The notes below the pieces were generated by a model. That model was given only the letters and a program-made list of their open reading frames with translations, was not told the origin of the DNA and searched no databases. A stretch of DNA of 64,000 bases from Duganella sp. CF402 (GTDB lineage Bacteria; Pseudomonadota; Gammaproteobacteria; Burkholderiales; Burkholderiaceae_D). Made by a program: the position numbers and the translations under genes. The stretch is taken from NCBI RefSeq assembly GCF_900109645.1, contig NZ_FOBG01000003.1, forward strand, positions 1-64,000. The letters are read 5' to 3'. This document shows, piece after piece, positions 51,264 through 60,221 of this stretch; the first letter of the stretch is position 1, and the number at the start of each line of letters is the position of its first letter.

Positions 51264-53242
51264 GCGCGGCCTTTCTTCAGACGATAGCGCTTGTCCAGCG
51301 CCGCCAGCAAACCGCCAAACGCGATCAGCAACGCGCCGCTCCAGATCCACGCCACGAACGGCTTGTGCTGGATGCGCACAATCCAGTTACCCGGCTTGAC
51401 CTCCTCGCCCAGCGCCAGATACAGGTCGCGCGTCGGACCGCGATCGATAGCCGCTTCCGTCATCGGCATGCCGCCCGATGCGAACTGGCGTTTCTCCGGC
51501 AGCAGCGTGGTCACATGCTTGCCGTCGCGCGTTACGTCAAAGGTGCCGCGCACCGCCGAGTAGTTCGGGCCTTGCACATCCTGCAGACCGACGAAGCGGA
51601 AATCGTAGCCGCCCACGTGGTGGATATCGCCGCTTTGCATCGGCACATCGTGCGAAATCTCGCGGCCCTTCACCAGCGTTACGCCGATCACGAACACGCC
51701 GATACCGGCGTGCGCGATCAGCATGCCCCAGTAGCTGCCCGGCAGCGTTGACAAGCGATGGCTGAAGCGCGTGCGGTTGTCTTCAAACACGCGCAGGCGC
51801 TGCAGCAGGTGGCACACGCTGCCCAACAGAATCCACGCAGCCAGCGCGAGGCCCATCACCAGCAGCGGCGACATGCCGACCGCGATGGCGGCGGCAATCG
51901 ACAGCAGCACGGCTGCCGCGCCAACCCAGCGCAGGCTGCGCACGTCCTTGAAACCGGCCTGCTTCCAGCGCAGGAACGGGCCGGCGGCCAACAGCAGCAG
52001 CATCGGCGCCATCAGCGGCACAAACACAGTTTCGAAATACGGCGGGCCGACCGAGATCTTGCCCATGCCCAGCGCGTCGAGGAACAGCGGGTACAGGGTG
52101 CCAAGCAGCACGGTGCCGGCAGCCGCCACCAGCAGCACGTTATTCACCAGCAGCAGCGACTCGCGCGAGAACAGCGCGAAGCGGCCGCCCAGTCCCACCT
52201 GCGGCGCGCGCCATGCGTACAGCAGCAGCGAGGAGCCGACCACCAGCGCCAGGAACACCAGCACGAACAAGCCGCGCTTTGGATCGGTGGCAAAGGCGTG
52301 CACGGAGGTCAGCACGCCGGAGCGCACCAGAAAGGTGCCGAGCAGCGACAAGGCGAACGCCATGATGGCCAGCAGCACAGTCCAGTTTTTGAAGCTGCCG
52401 CGCTTTTCGGTCACGGACAGGGAGTGGATCAAGGCGGTGCCGACCAGCCACGGCATGAAGGAGGCGTTTTCTACCGCGTCCCAGAACCACCAGCCGCCCC
52501 AGCCCAATTCATAGTAGGCCCAGAAGCTGCCGAGGAAGATCCCCAGCGTCATGAAGGTCCACGCCACCAGCGTCCACGGGCGCGACCAGCGTGCCCACGC
52601 GGCGTCCAGTTGGCCGCCGATCAGCGCGGCGATGGCGAATGCGAATGCGACCGAGAAGCCGACGTAGCCCATGTACAGCAAGGGCGGGTGCGCGATCATG
52701 CCGATGTCTTGCAGCAGAGGATTGAGGTCCTGGCCTTCGGCCGCGCCGGGCAGCAGGCGCTCAAATGGGTTGGAGGTCCACAGGATGAAGGCGAGGAAGC
52801 CGACGCTGATCAGACCCATCACGCCCAGCACCCGCGCCACTACTTCGGCCGGCAACTGGCGGCTCAGCGCCGCGACGGCGGCGGTCCACAGCACCAGGAT
52901 CTGAATCCACAGCAGCAGCGAGCCTTCGTGTCCGCCCCATACGGCGGAGACGCGGTAGTACAGCGGCAGCAAGGTGTTGGAGTGCGAGGCGACGTAGAGC
53001 ACCGTGAAGTCGTTGGCTACGAAGGCTTGCACCAGGCAGGCGAAGGCGAAGGTGACCAGCAAGGCTTGCGCATAGGCGGCCGGCCGCGCCAGCGCCATCC
53101 AGCGCGCGGCAGCCGATGCGCCCGACACGGAGGCGGCACCGGTTGCGCGGCCGCGCAGCGACGCGAAGAGTGGCGCGACGCCTTGCAGCAGCGCGACGCA
53201 AAACGCCAGCATCAGCGCGAAGGAACCTAGTTCTGGAATCAT
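51260..53242 (-). CDS. ccmF: Cytochrome c heme lyase subunit CcmF
   Basis: Polytopic protein of 660 residues with about 15 membrane helices. It attaches heme from holo-CcmE to apocytochrome c. The tryptophan-rich WWD domain is seen as ELGWGGWWFWDAVENASFMP. It has the usual conserved His residues in nearby periplasmic loops and a large periplasmic domain near the C-terminus. An Ala stands where most family members have Pro after WD. It overlaps ccmE and ccmG by 4 bp on either side. Confidence 0.96.
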   Translation of the reverse strand: MIPELGSFALMLAFCVALLQGVAPLFASLRGRATGAASVSGASAAARWMALARPAAYAQALLVTFAFACLVQAFVANDFTVLYVASHSNTLLPLYYRVSAVWGGHEGSLLLWIQILVLWTAAVAALSRQLPAEVVARVLGVMGLISVGFLAFILWTSNPFERLLPGAAEGQDLNPLLQDIGMIAHPPLLYMGYVGFSVAFAFAIAALIGGQLDAAWARWSRPWTLVAWTFMTLGIFLGSFWAYYELGWGGWWFWDAVENASFMPWLVGTALIHSLSVTEKRGSFKNWTVLLAIMAFALSLLGTFLVRSGVLTSVHAFATDPKRGLFVLVFLALVVGSSLLLYAWRAPQVGLGGRFALFSRESLLLVNNVLLVAAAGTVLLGTLYPLFLDALGMGKISVGPPYFETVFVPLMAPMLLLLAAGPFLRWKQAGFKDVRSLRWVGAAAVLLSIAAAIAVGMSPLLVMGLALAAWILLGSVCHLLQRLRVFEDNRTRFSHRLSTLPGSYWGMLIAHAGIGVFVIGVTLVKGREISHDVPMQSGDIHHVGGYDFRFVGLQDVQGPNYSAVRGTFDVTRDGKHVTTLLPEKRQFASGGMPMTEAAIDRGPTRDLYLALGEEVKPGNWIVRIQHKPFVAWIWSGALLIAFGGLLAALDKRYRLKKGRA

Positions 53243-53676
53243 TTCTTGTCCTTGGCCTCGGCGGCCTCTTTCAGTGCGCGCGCGGCGTCCGGCGGCATAT
53301 AGTTTTCATCGTGCTTGGCCAGCACTTCGGTCGCGGCGAACACACCATCGGCGCCCAGCTTGCCCTGCACCACCGCGCCTTTACCTTCCTTGAACAGGTC
53401 CGGCAGGATGCCGCTGTAGCGCACCGGCACCCGTTGCACCATATCGGTGATGATGAAGTCGACGCTGACGCCGTCACCTTCCCGGCGCAAGCTGCCCTTC
53501 TCCACCAAACCGCCCATGCGCAGGTTGCGCGCGCGGTCCGGGCTGGCCAGCAGTTCGGTCGGCGTCACCGAGAACACGAGATTCTTCTGGAAGGCGGACG
53601 AGATCAGCCACGCCGCCAGCGCCAGCAAGGCCAGGCCTGCCGCCACCAGCGCGAGGCGCTTGGTTCTAGGTTTCAT
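53239..53676 (-). CDS. ccmE: Periplasmic heme chaperone CcmE
   Basis: Protein of 145 residues with one N-terminal anchor helix and an OB-fold domain. The covalent heme-binding His is in VLAKHDENYMPP, and the domain has RNLRMGGLVEKGS and VRYSGILPDLFKEG. It carries heme from CcmC to CcmF. Its ATG overlaps the end of ccmD by 11 bp. Confidence 0.96.
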   Translation of the reverse strand: MKPRTKRLALVAAGLALLALAAWLISSAFQKNLVFSVTPTELLASPDRARNLRMGGLVEKGSLRREGDGVSVDFIITDMVQRVPVRYSGILPDLFKEGKGAVVQGKLGADGVFAATEVLAKHDENYMPPDAARALKEAAEAKDKK

Positions 53677-53824
53677 CGTGATCCTGTTGATGTTTCAGCT
53701 GTTCCAGCGCGGCGCTGCGGCGCAGGCGCAGAGCTACATACTCGCACAGCGGCAGCAGCAGCGAGGCGCCGATCGAGCCCCACACGTACAAGCCGTATCC
53801 GCCCATGTGTAGCCATTCGCTCAT
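53666..53824 (-). CDS. ccmD: Heme exporter subunit CcmD
   Basis: Small protein of 52 residues: MSEWLHMGGYGLYVWGSIG, then one membrane helix (about 11-32), then a charged C-terminal tail. The GGYGLYVWGS segment matches the CcmD family. It sits between ccmC (4-bp overlap) and ccmE (11-bp overlap), the usual place. It helps release holo-CcmE from the CcmABC complex. Confidence 0.93.
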   Translation of the reverse strand: MSEWLHMGGYGLYVWGSIGASLLLPLCEYVALRLRRSAALEQLKHQQDHDET

Positions 53825-54594
53825 GCATGCTTCTCCTCATACTGCGCCTTCAGCCATGCGCTGCGCTTCTCGCGTTCGAGGATGATGCAGCGCAGGCGCG
53901 TCAAGGCGGCGGCGAAGGCGTAGGCCCATGCGCCCAAGGTCACCAGCAGCATCCCGGTCAGCATCACGGCGGCCATGCTCGGCGCGGCGGTCAGGCTGAC
54001 GGAAGCGCCCTGGTGCAAGGTGTTCCACCATTTGACGGAGAAGTAGATGATGGGGATATTCACCACGCCGACCAGCGCCAGCACGGCGCCGGCACGGTCG
54101 GCCCGGCGCGGATCGGCGATGGCCGATTGCAGCGTCATGAAGCCGATGTAGAGGAACAGCAGGATCAGTTCAGAGGTCAGGCGTGCGTCCCACACCCACC
54201 ACGCGCCCCATGTCGGCTTGCCCCACAGGGCGCCGGTCCACAAGGCCAGCACGGTGAACATGGCGCCGGTCGGCGCGAGGGCGCTGGCCATCATCGACGA
54301 CAGGCGCGTGTTCAGCACCAGACCGAGGCCGGCCCAGAAGGCCATCGCCAGATAGATCACCATCGACATCCAGGCGGCGGGAACGTGCACGTAGATGATG
54401 CGGTAGGAGTCGCCCTGCTGCCAGTCGGTGGGCGCTTGTACCAGCCCGACGTACAGGCCCGCAGCGGTCAGCAGGACTGCCAGTGCGAGGAACCACGGGA
54501 TTAATTTGCCTGCCAGTGGATAGAACTGTTGTGGAGAGGCGTAACGGTAAAGCAGGCTGGTATTCATTGTGGACATTGTATCAACAGTGTTCAC
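53821..54594 (-). CDS. ccmC: Heme exporter/loader CcmC
   Basis: Membrane protein of 257 residues with six helices that loads heme onto CcmE. The WWD domain reads GKPTWGAWWVWDARLTSE. The flanking heme-ligand His residues are in IIYVHVPAAWMSM and KWWNTLHQGASV. The start is a GTG whose TGA-overlapping arrangement (GTGA) couples it to ccmB; an ATG six codons later is an alternative. Confidence 0.95.
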   Translation of the reverse strand: MNTVDTMSTMNTSLLYRYASPQQFYPLAGKLIPWFLALAVLLTAAGLYVGLVQAPTDWQQGDSYRIIYVHVPAAWMSMVIYLAMAFWAGLGLVLNTRLSSMMASALAPTGAMFTVLALWTGALWGKPTWGAWWVWDARLTSELILLFLYIGFMTLQSAIADPRRADRAGAVLALVGVVNIPIIYFSVKWWNTLHQGASVSLTAAPSMAAVMLTGMLLVTLGAWAYAFAAALTRLRCIILEREKRSAWLKAQYEEKHA

Positions 54595-55247
54595 TCAGAG
54601 GCAATGCGCAAAGCGGCCGCTGTGGCCCACGGAGCCAGTGCCACTGCGGCTGCCAGCAGGCCTCCCAGTAAAAATAAATGTGATTGTGGATCTGACGCCA
54701 CAGCCGCGCCGGCGCCGAAAATTAGTACGGGTACGTACAGTGGCAAAACTAATAACGCAATCAGCACGCCGCCGCCACGCACGCCGAGCGTCAGCGCCGC
54801 GCCAATGGCGCCAATCAGGCTGAGGATGGGCGTGCCGAGTAAAAGACTGGCCATCAGGATGAGGACTTGTTCGGCCGGCAGGCCGAATTGCAGCGCCAGC
54901 AGCGGCGAGAGGATGACCAGCGGTATGCCGGTGGTGAGCCAGTGCGCGAGGATTTTACCGGCGACCAGCAGTGTGGCGGGTTCCGGCGAGAGCAGCATCT
55001 GTTCCAGTGTGCCGTCGGCATGGTCTTGTGCGAACAGGCGGTGCAGCGCCAGCATGGAGGCCAGCAGCGCGGCGATCCACAGCATGCCGGGGCCGATGGT
55101 GCGCAGCATGGCAGGTTCCGGCCCAAGGCCCAGCGGCGCCAGTGCGGCGACGATGATGAAGAAGAAGACCGAGGACAGAACGTCCGCGCGGTTGCGCATC
55201 GCCAGCAGCAGGTCGCGGCGAATCACGCCGAGGAAGGCGGTCATCAT
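54591..55247 (-). CDS. ccmB: Heme exporter membrane subunit CcmB
   Basis: Inner-membrane protein of 218 residues with six hydrophobic helices, the permease half of the CcmAB ABC complex. It has FLGVIRRDLLLAMRNRADVL at the start, and the ARNDGTLEQL-type family block is seen as DHADGTLEQMLLSPEP. CcmAB uses ATP to release heme-loaded CcmE from CcmC. It overlaps both ccmA and ccmC by 4 bp. Confidence 0.94.
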   Translation of the reverse strand: MMTAFLGVIRRDLLLAMRNRADVLSSVFFFIIVAALAPLGLGPEPAMLRTIGPGMLWIAALLASMLALHRLFAQDHADGTLEQMLLSPEPATLLVAGKILAHWLTTGIPLVILSPLLALQFGLPAEQVLILMASLLLGTPILSLIGAIGAALTLGVRGGGVLIALLVLPLYVPVLIFGAGAAVASDPQSHLFLLGGLLAAAVALAPWATAAALRIASE

Positions 55248-55954
55248 GGCGCGGCGTCCGGCGGCGCGACGCCAGCGGTCGGCCGGACGGCGGCCTTGGT
55301 CGCGGCGGGCGGCGCGGGCGCGGTGACGCGGTCGAGGTTAAGTTCCAGCGCTTGCGCCGGATTCAGTGCAAGGTCGGTGTGGGTGGTGTAGAGCAGCATG
55401 CCGCCGCGTGCGAAGTGGCGGTCCAGCGTCGCGCATAGCGCGGTCACTGCATCCTGGTCCAAAGCGTTGAATGGTTCGTCCAGTATCCACAGCGGTGCGG
55501 CTTCGCCTTCCGCGCCATGCAGGCGCGCCAATGCCAGCCGCTTGCGCTGCCCTTGCGACAGCGAACGCGCCGGCAGTTGCGCCGCGCGGCCCAAGCCCAG
55601 CGCGGCCAGCGATTGCTCGGCGGCGCGGCGGTCCAGCGTGCGGCCTTGCAGGCGCGCGGCGTAGACCAGGTTTTCCCATGCCAGCAATTCGTCTTTCACC
55701 GCAGCCGCGTGGCCGAGGTAAATCATCTGGCTATGATATTCATCGCGGCAGGCGGCAATCGACCGGCCCTGCCAGCGCACTTCGCCCGCTTCGGCATGCG
55801 CCAAACCAGCGAGAGTACGCAGCAAGGTGGTCTTGCCGCTGCCGTTGGCGCCGCGCACGCGCAGCGCCTGCCCTGCTTCCAGCGACAACGACAAGCCCTT
55901 GAACAGGCGGCGTTCTCCGCGAACGCAACACAGGTCGAGGGCTTGCAGCGTCAT
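55244..55954 (-). CDS. ccmA: Heme exporter ATP-binding protein CcmA
   Basis: ABC ATPase of 236 residues. Walker A is RGANGSGKTTLLRTLAG, the signature is SLSQGQRKRLALARL, and Walker B is LWILDEPFNALD. It is the first ccm gene and starts 12 bp after the stop of the M28 peptidase gene on the same strand. A promoter must therefore lie inside that gene, or the ccm operon is read from the peptidase promoter. The C-terminus is longer than usual and rich in Ala and Pro. Confidence 0.95.
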   Translation of the reverse strand: MTLQALDLCCVRGERRLFKGLSLSLEAGQALRVRGANGSGKTTLLRTLAGLAHAEAGEVRWQGRSIAACRDEYHSQMIYLGHAAAVKDELLAWENLVYAARLQGRTLDRRAAEQSLAALGLGRAAQLPARSLSQGQRKRLALARLHGAEGEAAPLWILDEPFNALDQDAVTALCATLDRHFARGGMLLYTTHTDLALNPAQALELNLDRVTAPAPPAATKAAVRPTAGVAPPDAAP

Positions 55955-55966
55955 CGCGTGGGCAGC

Positions 55967-57625
55967 TTACTTGCGCTTGGCGGCGCTGGCGTCGCGCGCG
56001 GCGCGGAACTCGGCGTCCTTGGACCAGTTAGGCCAGTCCTTGGATTCCGCCAGGTCGCGGCCCAGCGAGTACAACATGCCCAGGTCGTGCGCCATGCCGG
56101 TGAAGCTCCAGTCGGCGCTCCACTCGTCGGATGGCTGATGGTAGTTGTTGGTCACATATGCTTCCTCGATCTTGCGGCCGGCTGCCTCGCCGCCGTCCAC
56201 CAGGTCATTACCCGAACCGTACGAAATGGCCGGCACGCCGCGCTTGGCGAACGGGAAGTGGTCCGAGCGGAAGAAGTGGCCCGCTTCCGGCACCGGATCC
56301 GGCGTGTAGGCCAGGTTGTACTGCTTGGCCTTGGCGATCAGCTGGTCCAGCAGATCCAGCTTGGCGCTGCCGGAGATGGTGAAGTTGCGGGTCGGACCGA
56401 CCGGGCTCAGTGCGTCCATGTTGATCACGCCAACAGTGGTGGCCAGCGGGTACACCGGATTGGCCGAGTAGTACTCGGAACCCAGCAGGCCTTTCTCTTC
56501 CGCCGTCACCGCCAGGAACACCACGCTGCGCGCCGGTGCCGGCGCCTTGCCGTAAGCGCGCGCCAGTTCCAGCAGCGCGGCGATGCCGGTGCCGTTGTCG
56601 ATGGCGCCGTTGTAGATCTTGTCGCCCTTCGCATCAGGCAGGCCGACGCCGAGGTGGTCCCAGTGGCCGCTGTAGATCACGGTTTCATTTGGCTTCTTGG
56701 TGCCCGGCAGGCGTGCCAGCACGTTTTTCGACACGATGACCTGCGCATCCACCGCGTAGTTGGCCGACAGCGTGATGCCTTTCAGCTCCGCCGTTTTGAA
56801 GTCGCGCGTTTGCGCCTGCTTCTTCAGTGCTTCGAAATCGAGGCCGCCGCGCTTGAACAGTTCCACCGCCAGGTCGCGCTGGATCCATGCTTCCATCGGC
56901 GCGTGCGCTTCCGATGGCTTCTTGCGCACGATGTCGTACATCACGTTGGTGTTGGAGTTCTTCACCGTGTTCCAGCCGTAGGAAGCCGGTGCGGTTTCGT
57001 GCACGATGATGGTGCCCAGCGCGCCGCGACGCGCCATCTCTTCATACTTGTAGGTCCAGCGGCCGTAGTAGGTCATGGCCTTGCCGCCGAATTCACCTTC
57101 ACCGGTCTCGAAGTCCGGATCGTTGATCAGCACCACCGCCAGCTTGCCCTTCAGGTCCTGGCCCTTGAAATCGTCCCATTTGCGCTCAGGCGCGGTCACG
57201 CCGTAGCCGACGAACACCAGCGGCGCGTTCTTGAAGTCGACCAGCTTCGAACCGTTCATCGCCGCGCGCACGGCCATGTCGTCGCCCTGCTTCAGTTCCT
57301 GCGCGGTCCTGCCATCATTGATGGTCAGCTTGACCGGGCCCTTGATTTCAAAACGGCCCAGCGGCACGTCTTGCGTCCATGCGCGCTTGCCTTTGATCAG
57401 ATCACCGCCCGGCTGCAAGCCGGCGGCCTTGAATTGTTCGATGATGTAGGCGACGGTTTTGGTTTCGCCGGCGGTGTTCGGGCCGCGGCCTTCGAATTCG
57501 TCCGACGACAGTACCTTCACATCCTGCGACAGACGTTTTGCGTCAATCTCAGGACCGTTCGCCGCGTGGGCGGCAGTCGCTGCAAACGCCGCGATCAGCG
57601 ACATTACAAGCATGGTTTTTTTCAA
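55967..57625 (-). CDS. Secreted M28 family zinc aminopeptidase
   Basis: Protein of 552 residues with a Sec signal (MKKTMLVMSLIAAFAATAAHA). A PA domain insert lies at about 150-260. The M28 peptidase part has the full di-zinc ligand set: SGHWDHLG, NGAIDNGTG, TAEEKGLLGSEYY, GVINMDALS and SDHFPFAKRGVPA. It cleaves N-terminal amino acids or short peptides outside the cytoplasm. It lies just upstream of ccmA, with which it may share a transcript, though no functional link is evident. Confidence 0.93.
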   Translation of the reverse strand: MKKTMLVMSLIAAFAATAAHAANGPEIDAKRLSQDVKVLSSDEFEGRGPNTAGETKTVAYIIEQFKAAGLQPGGDLIKGKRAWTQDVPLGRFEIKGPVKLTINDGRTAQELKQGDDMAVRAAMNGSKLVDFKNAPLVFVGYGVTAPERKWDDFKGQDLKGKLAVVLINDPDFETGEGEFGGKAMTYYGRWTYKYEEMARRGALGTIIVHETAPASYGWNTVKNSNTNVMYDIVRKKPSEAHAPMEAWIQRDLAVELFKRGGLDFEALKKQAQTRDFKTAELKGITLSANYAVDAQVIVSKNVLARLPGTKKPNETVIYSGHWDHLGVGLPDAKGDKIYNGAIDNGTGIAALLELARAYGKAPAPARSVVFLAVTAEEKGLLGSEYYSANPVYPLATTVGVINMDALSPVGPTRNFTISGSAKLDLLDQLIAKAKQYNLAYTPDPVPEAGHFFRSDHFPFAKRGVPAISYGSGNDLVDGGEAAGRKIEEAYVTNNYHQPSDEWSADWSFTGMAHDLGMLYSLGRDLAESKDWPNWSKDAEFRAARDASAAKRK

Positions 57626-57760
57626 GCTAGCCTCCGTGGGTTACACAAAATCGTGACCGGTCATACTGCCACGAATCAACCATCACGACAATGCCATAAG
57701 TAATTACCAACTTTGCAATTATTTCCTGTAGGATATAGGCTTTCTTGCAAGGAGCCCTCT

Positions 57761-58675
57761 ATGCGCCGTTTGATCACCGCCCTGCTTTGCCTCAGCCTGG
57801 CTGCCATTCTGCCCGCCGTCGCCGCCGACGATGCGCCGAAGATGAGCGCACAGCAGTTCCTGTCATCGCTGACTTTCCGCGAAGGCAAGGTCCAGCTGCC
57901 GGGCGATATCGCCACGCTGGACCTGCCGCCCACCTTCCGCTATCTGGATCCTGCCGACGCCGGCAAGCTGTTGAGCGAAGGCTGGGGCAATCCGCCGGGC
58001 GCGAAGACGCTGGGCATGATCGTCCCGGCCGACGTCAACCTGCTGAGCGCGGCCGGCTGGGGCGTGGTGGTGACGTATGACAAGGACGGCCATGTCAAGG
58101 ATGACGACGCCGACACGATCAACTATGCCGACCTGCTGAAAGACATCCAGGAAGGCATGATCGAAAATAACAAGGCCCGCAAGGAACAAGGCTACGCGCC
58201 GATGACGCTGGTGGGCTGGGCCGAACAGCCGAGCTATGACAAGTCGCAGCACAAGCTGTACTGGGCCAAGGAACTGCATACCGAAGGCGATAACGAAAAC
58301 GGCTTGAACTACAACATCCGCGTGCTGGGCCGTGAAGGCGTGCTGGTCCTCAACGCCGTGTCCGGCATGAACCAGATTGCGCAAGTTAAAACCGAGATGA
58401 AAAAAGTCACTGCCTTCACCGACTTCACGCCGGGCAACCGCTATAGCGATTTCAACGCCGGCACCGATAAGGTGGCGGAGTACGGCATCGCGGCGCTGGT
58501 GGCGGGCGGCGTCGCAGCCAAGCTGGGCTTCTTCGGCAAGATCTTTGCCTTGCTGCTGGCCTTTAAGAAAATCATCCTGATCGGCGTGGCCGCTATCGGC
58601 AGCTGGGTCTACAAACTGCTGGGCCGCAAGCGCGAAGAGAAAGCCGCAGCGGTTGACCTGAGCAAGCCGGAGTAA
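57761..58675 (+). CDS. DUF2167 membrane-anchored protein
   Basis: Protein of 304 residues with a signal peptide (ending PAVAADDAP) and a C-terminal membrane segment of about 45 residues (about 240-285, LGFFGKIFALLLAFKKIILIG). The periplasmic part matches DUF2167: GDIATLDLPPTFRYLDP, WGVVVTYDKDGHVKDDDA and LVGWAEQPSYDKSQHKLYWA. The function of the family is unknown. The start is the ATG after AAGGAG. The site-2 protease gene starts 4 bp after the stop, so the two products probably act together. Confidence 0.88.
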   Translation: MRRLITALLCLSLAAILPAVAADDAPKMSAQQFLSSLTFREGKVQLPGDIATLDLPPTFRYLDPADAGKLLSEGWGNPPGAKTLGMIVPADVNLLSAAGWGVVVTYDKDGHVKDDDADTINYADLLKDIQEGMIENNKARKEQGYAPMTLVGWAEQPSYDKSQHKLYWAKELHTEGDNENGLNYNIRVLGREGVLVLNAVSGMNQIAQVKTEMKKVTAFTDFTPGNRYSDFNAGTDKVAEYGIAALVAGGVAAKLGFFGKIFALLLAFKKIILIGVAAIGSWVYKLLGRKREEKAAAVDLSKPE

Positions 58676-58679
58676 GTTG

Positions 58680-59393
58680 ATGGGCAAGCTGATCGTCTGG
58701 CTGCTGGCGGCCGGTAAAATGGGCAAGCTGCTGACCACTTGCGGCACCATGCTGATTTCGATGGTGGTGTATAGCTGGGTGTATGGTTGGCGCTATGCGG
58801 TCGGCTTCGTCGGCCTGATCTTTGTGCACGAGATGGGCCACTACGTCGCCGCCCGCCAGCGCGGGCTGAACGTCGGTGCGCCGACCTTCATTCCGTTTGT
58901 CGGCGCCTGGATCGCGCTGAAGGACCAGCCGCACGACGTCGAGACCGAGGCCTACATCGGCTTTGCAGGCCCGCTGGCCGGCACCGCCGCCGCCATGATC
59001 TGCTACTACTTCGCGCGCAACAACGACAGCAGCCTGATGCTGGCCCTGGCCTATTCCGGCTGCATGCTCAATCTGTTCAACCTGATTCCGATCTCGCCGC
59101 TGGACGGCGGCCGCATCACGGCCATCATCTCCCCCAAGGTGTGGCTGGCCGGCGTGCCGCTGCTGGCGGCGCTGTTCTTCTATCATCCGAGCCCGATGCT
59201 GATCCTGGTCGCGGTGCTGGCTTACCCGCAGCTCAAGGAGGCCATCTGGGGCGATCCGGCCAAGGCCGGCGATTACTACACCGTGCCACGCGACACGCGC
59301 ATCAACTATGGCGTGCTGTACCTCGGCTTGGTGGCCTTCCTGGCGATGATGAGCTACAGCGTCCACGATATGCTGGACGGCTCGGTGAAGTAG
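58680..59393 (+). CDS. Site-2 (M50) intramembrane metalloprotease
   Basis: Membrane protein of 237 residues with about six helices. The zinc motif is HEMGH (His50, Glu51, His54), and the third ligand Asp is in LFNLIPISPLDGGRI. There is no PDZ domain, unlike RseP, so it belongs to a compact M50 subgroup. Such enzymes cut membrane-anchored regulators. It is coupled to the DUF2167 gene, whose C-terminal helix is a candidate substrate. It starts at ATG; a TTG one codon earlier is unlikely. Confidence 0.88.
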   Translation: MGKLIVWLLAAGKMGKLLTTCGTMLISMVVYSWVYGWRYAVGFVGLIFVHEMGHYVAARQRGLNVGAPTFIPFVGAWIALKDQPHDVETEAYIGFAGPLAGTAAAMICYYFARNNDSSLMLALAYSGCMLNLFNLIPISPLDGGRITAIISPKVWLAGVPLLAALFFYHPSPMLILVAVLAYPQLKEAIWGDPAKAGDYYTVPRDTRINYGVLYLGLVAFLAMMSYSVHDMLDGSVK

Positions 59394-59454
59394 CGTACGG
59401 TCAGGGCGCGGCAGCGCGCCCACACTGGCAGCCTGTACGTTTCAGGGGCAGCCC

Positions 59455-60201
59455 ATGCCGGAAGGACCATCCATCGTCATTTTGCGCGAGCAAGCCGAAG
59501 GTTTCGCCGGCCGCACCATCAGGCACGCCAGCGGCAACAGCAAAGAGGTCGACTATGCGGCGCTGGGAGGGCAGTCCATCGTCGCCCTGCGCAGCTGGGG
59601 CAAGCATTTCCTGATCCAGCTGCAGGACCGCGCGCTGCGGATTCATTTGCTGATGTTTGGCAGTTACCGCATCAATGAACGCAAGGACGCGCAGCCGCGC
59701 CTGAGCCTGGGCTTTGACGATGGCGAGGAATTCAATTTCTACAGCTGCTCGGTAAAAACCCTGCCGCCCGACCTGGACGCGCAATACGACTGGAGCGCGG
59801 ACGTGATGTCGGATCAGTGGAACGCCAGGGCGGCGCTGAAGAAGCTGCGCGCCCGGCCGGACATGCTGGTGTGTGACGCCACGCTCGACCAGGAGATGTT
59901 TTCCGGCGCCGGCAATATCTTCAAGAACGAAGTGCTGTTCCGCATCCGCGTGCATCCGCTGTCCACGGTGGGCGCGCTATCGGCCGCCAAGCAGCGCGAG
60001 CTGGTGGAGCAGATGCGTGTGTACGCCTTTGATTTCCTGCGCTGGAAAAAAGCCTTTGTGCTCAAACAGCACTGGCTGGCGCACACCAAACGCATCTGCC
60101 CGCGCTGCGACCTCCCCTTCCACAAAGGATATCTGGGCAAGACCCAGCGCCGCAGCTTCTTTTGCGTGAAATGCCAGAAGCAGTACCCGCCAGCCGGGTG
60201 A
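59455..60201 (+). CDS. Fpg/Nei-family DNA glycosylase (endonuclease VIII-like)
   Basis: Base-excision repair protein of 248 residues. It begins MPEGPS, where Pro2 is the Schiff-base nucleophile and Glu3 the acid. The H2TH region includes DQEMFSGAGNIFKNEVLFRI. The C-terminal zinc finger has four Cys in CPRCDLPF and FCVKCQKQ. The MPEG start and overall length favour the Nei type (oxidised pyrimidines) over Fpg. It is alone between the protease gene and a converging membrane-protein gene. Confidence 0.9.
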   Translation: MPEGPSIVILREQAEGFAGRTIRHASGNSKEVDYAALGGQSIVALRSWGKHFLIQLQDRALRIHLLMFGSYRINERKDAQPRLSLGFDDGEEFNFYSCSVKTLPPDLDAQYDWSADVMSDQWNARAALKKLRARPDMLVCDATLDQEMFSGAGNIFKNEVLFRIRVHPLSTVGALSAAKQRELVEQMRVYAFDFLRWKKAFVLKQHWLAHTKRICPRCDLPFHKGYLGKTQRRSFFCVKCQKQYPPAG

Positions 60202-60221
60202 TCACCGCACCGCTGTAGCGA

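Noticed and set aside
55517..57703. A 728-codon plus-strand frame over ccmA and the M28 peptidase
   Set aside because: It spans two real minus-strand genes with complete catalytic motifs and has no recognisable domain.
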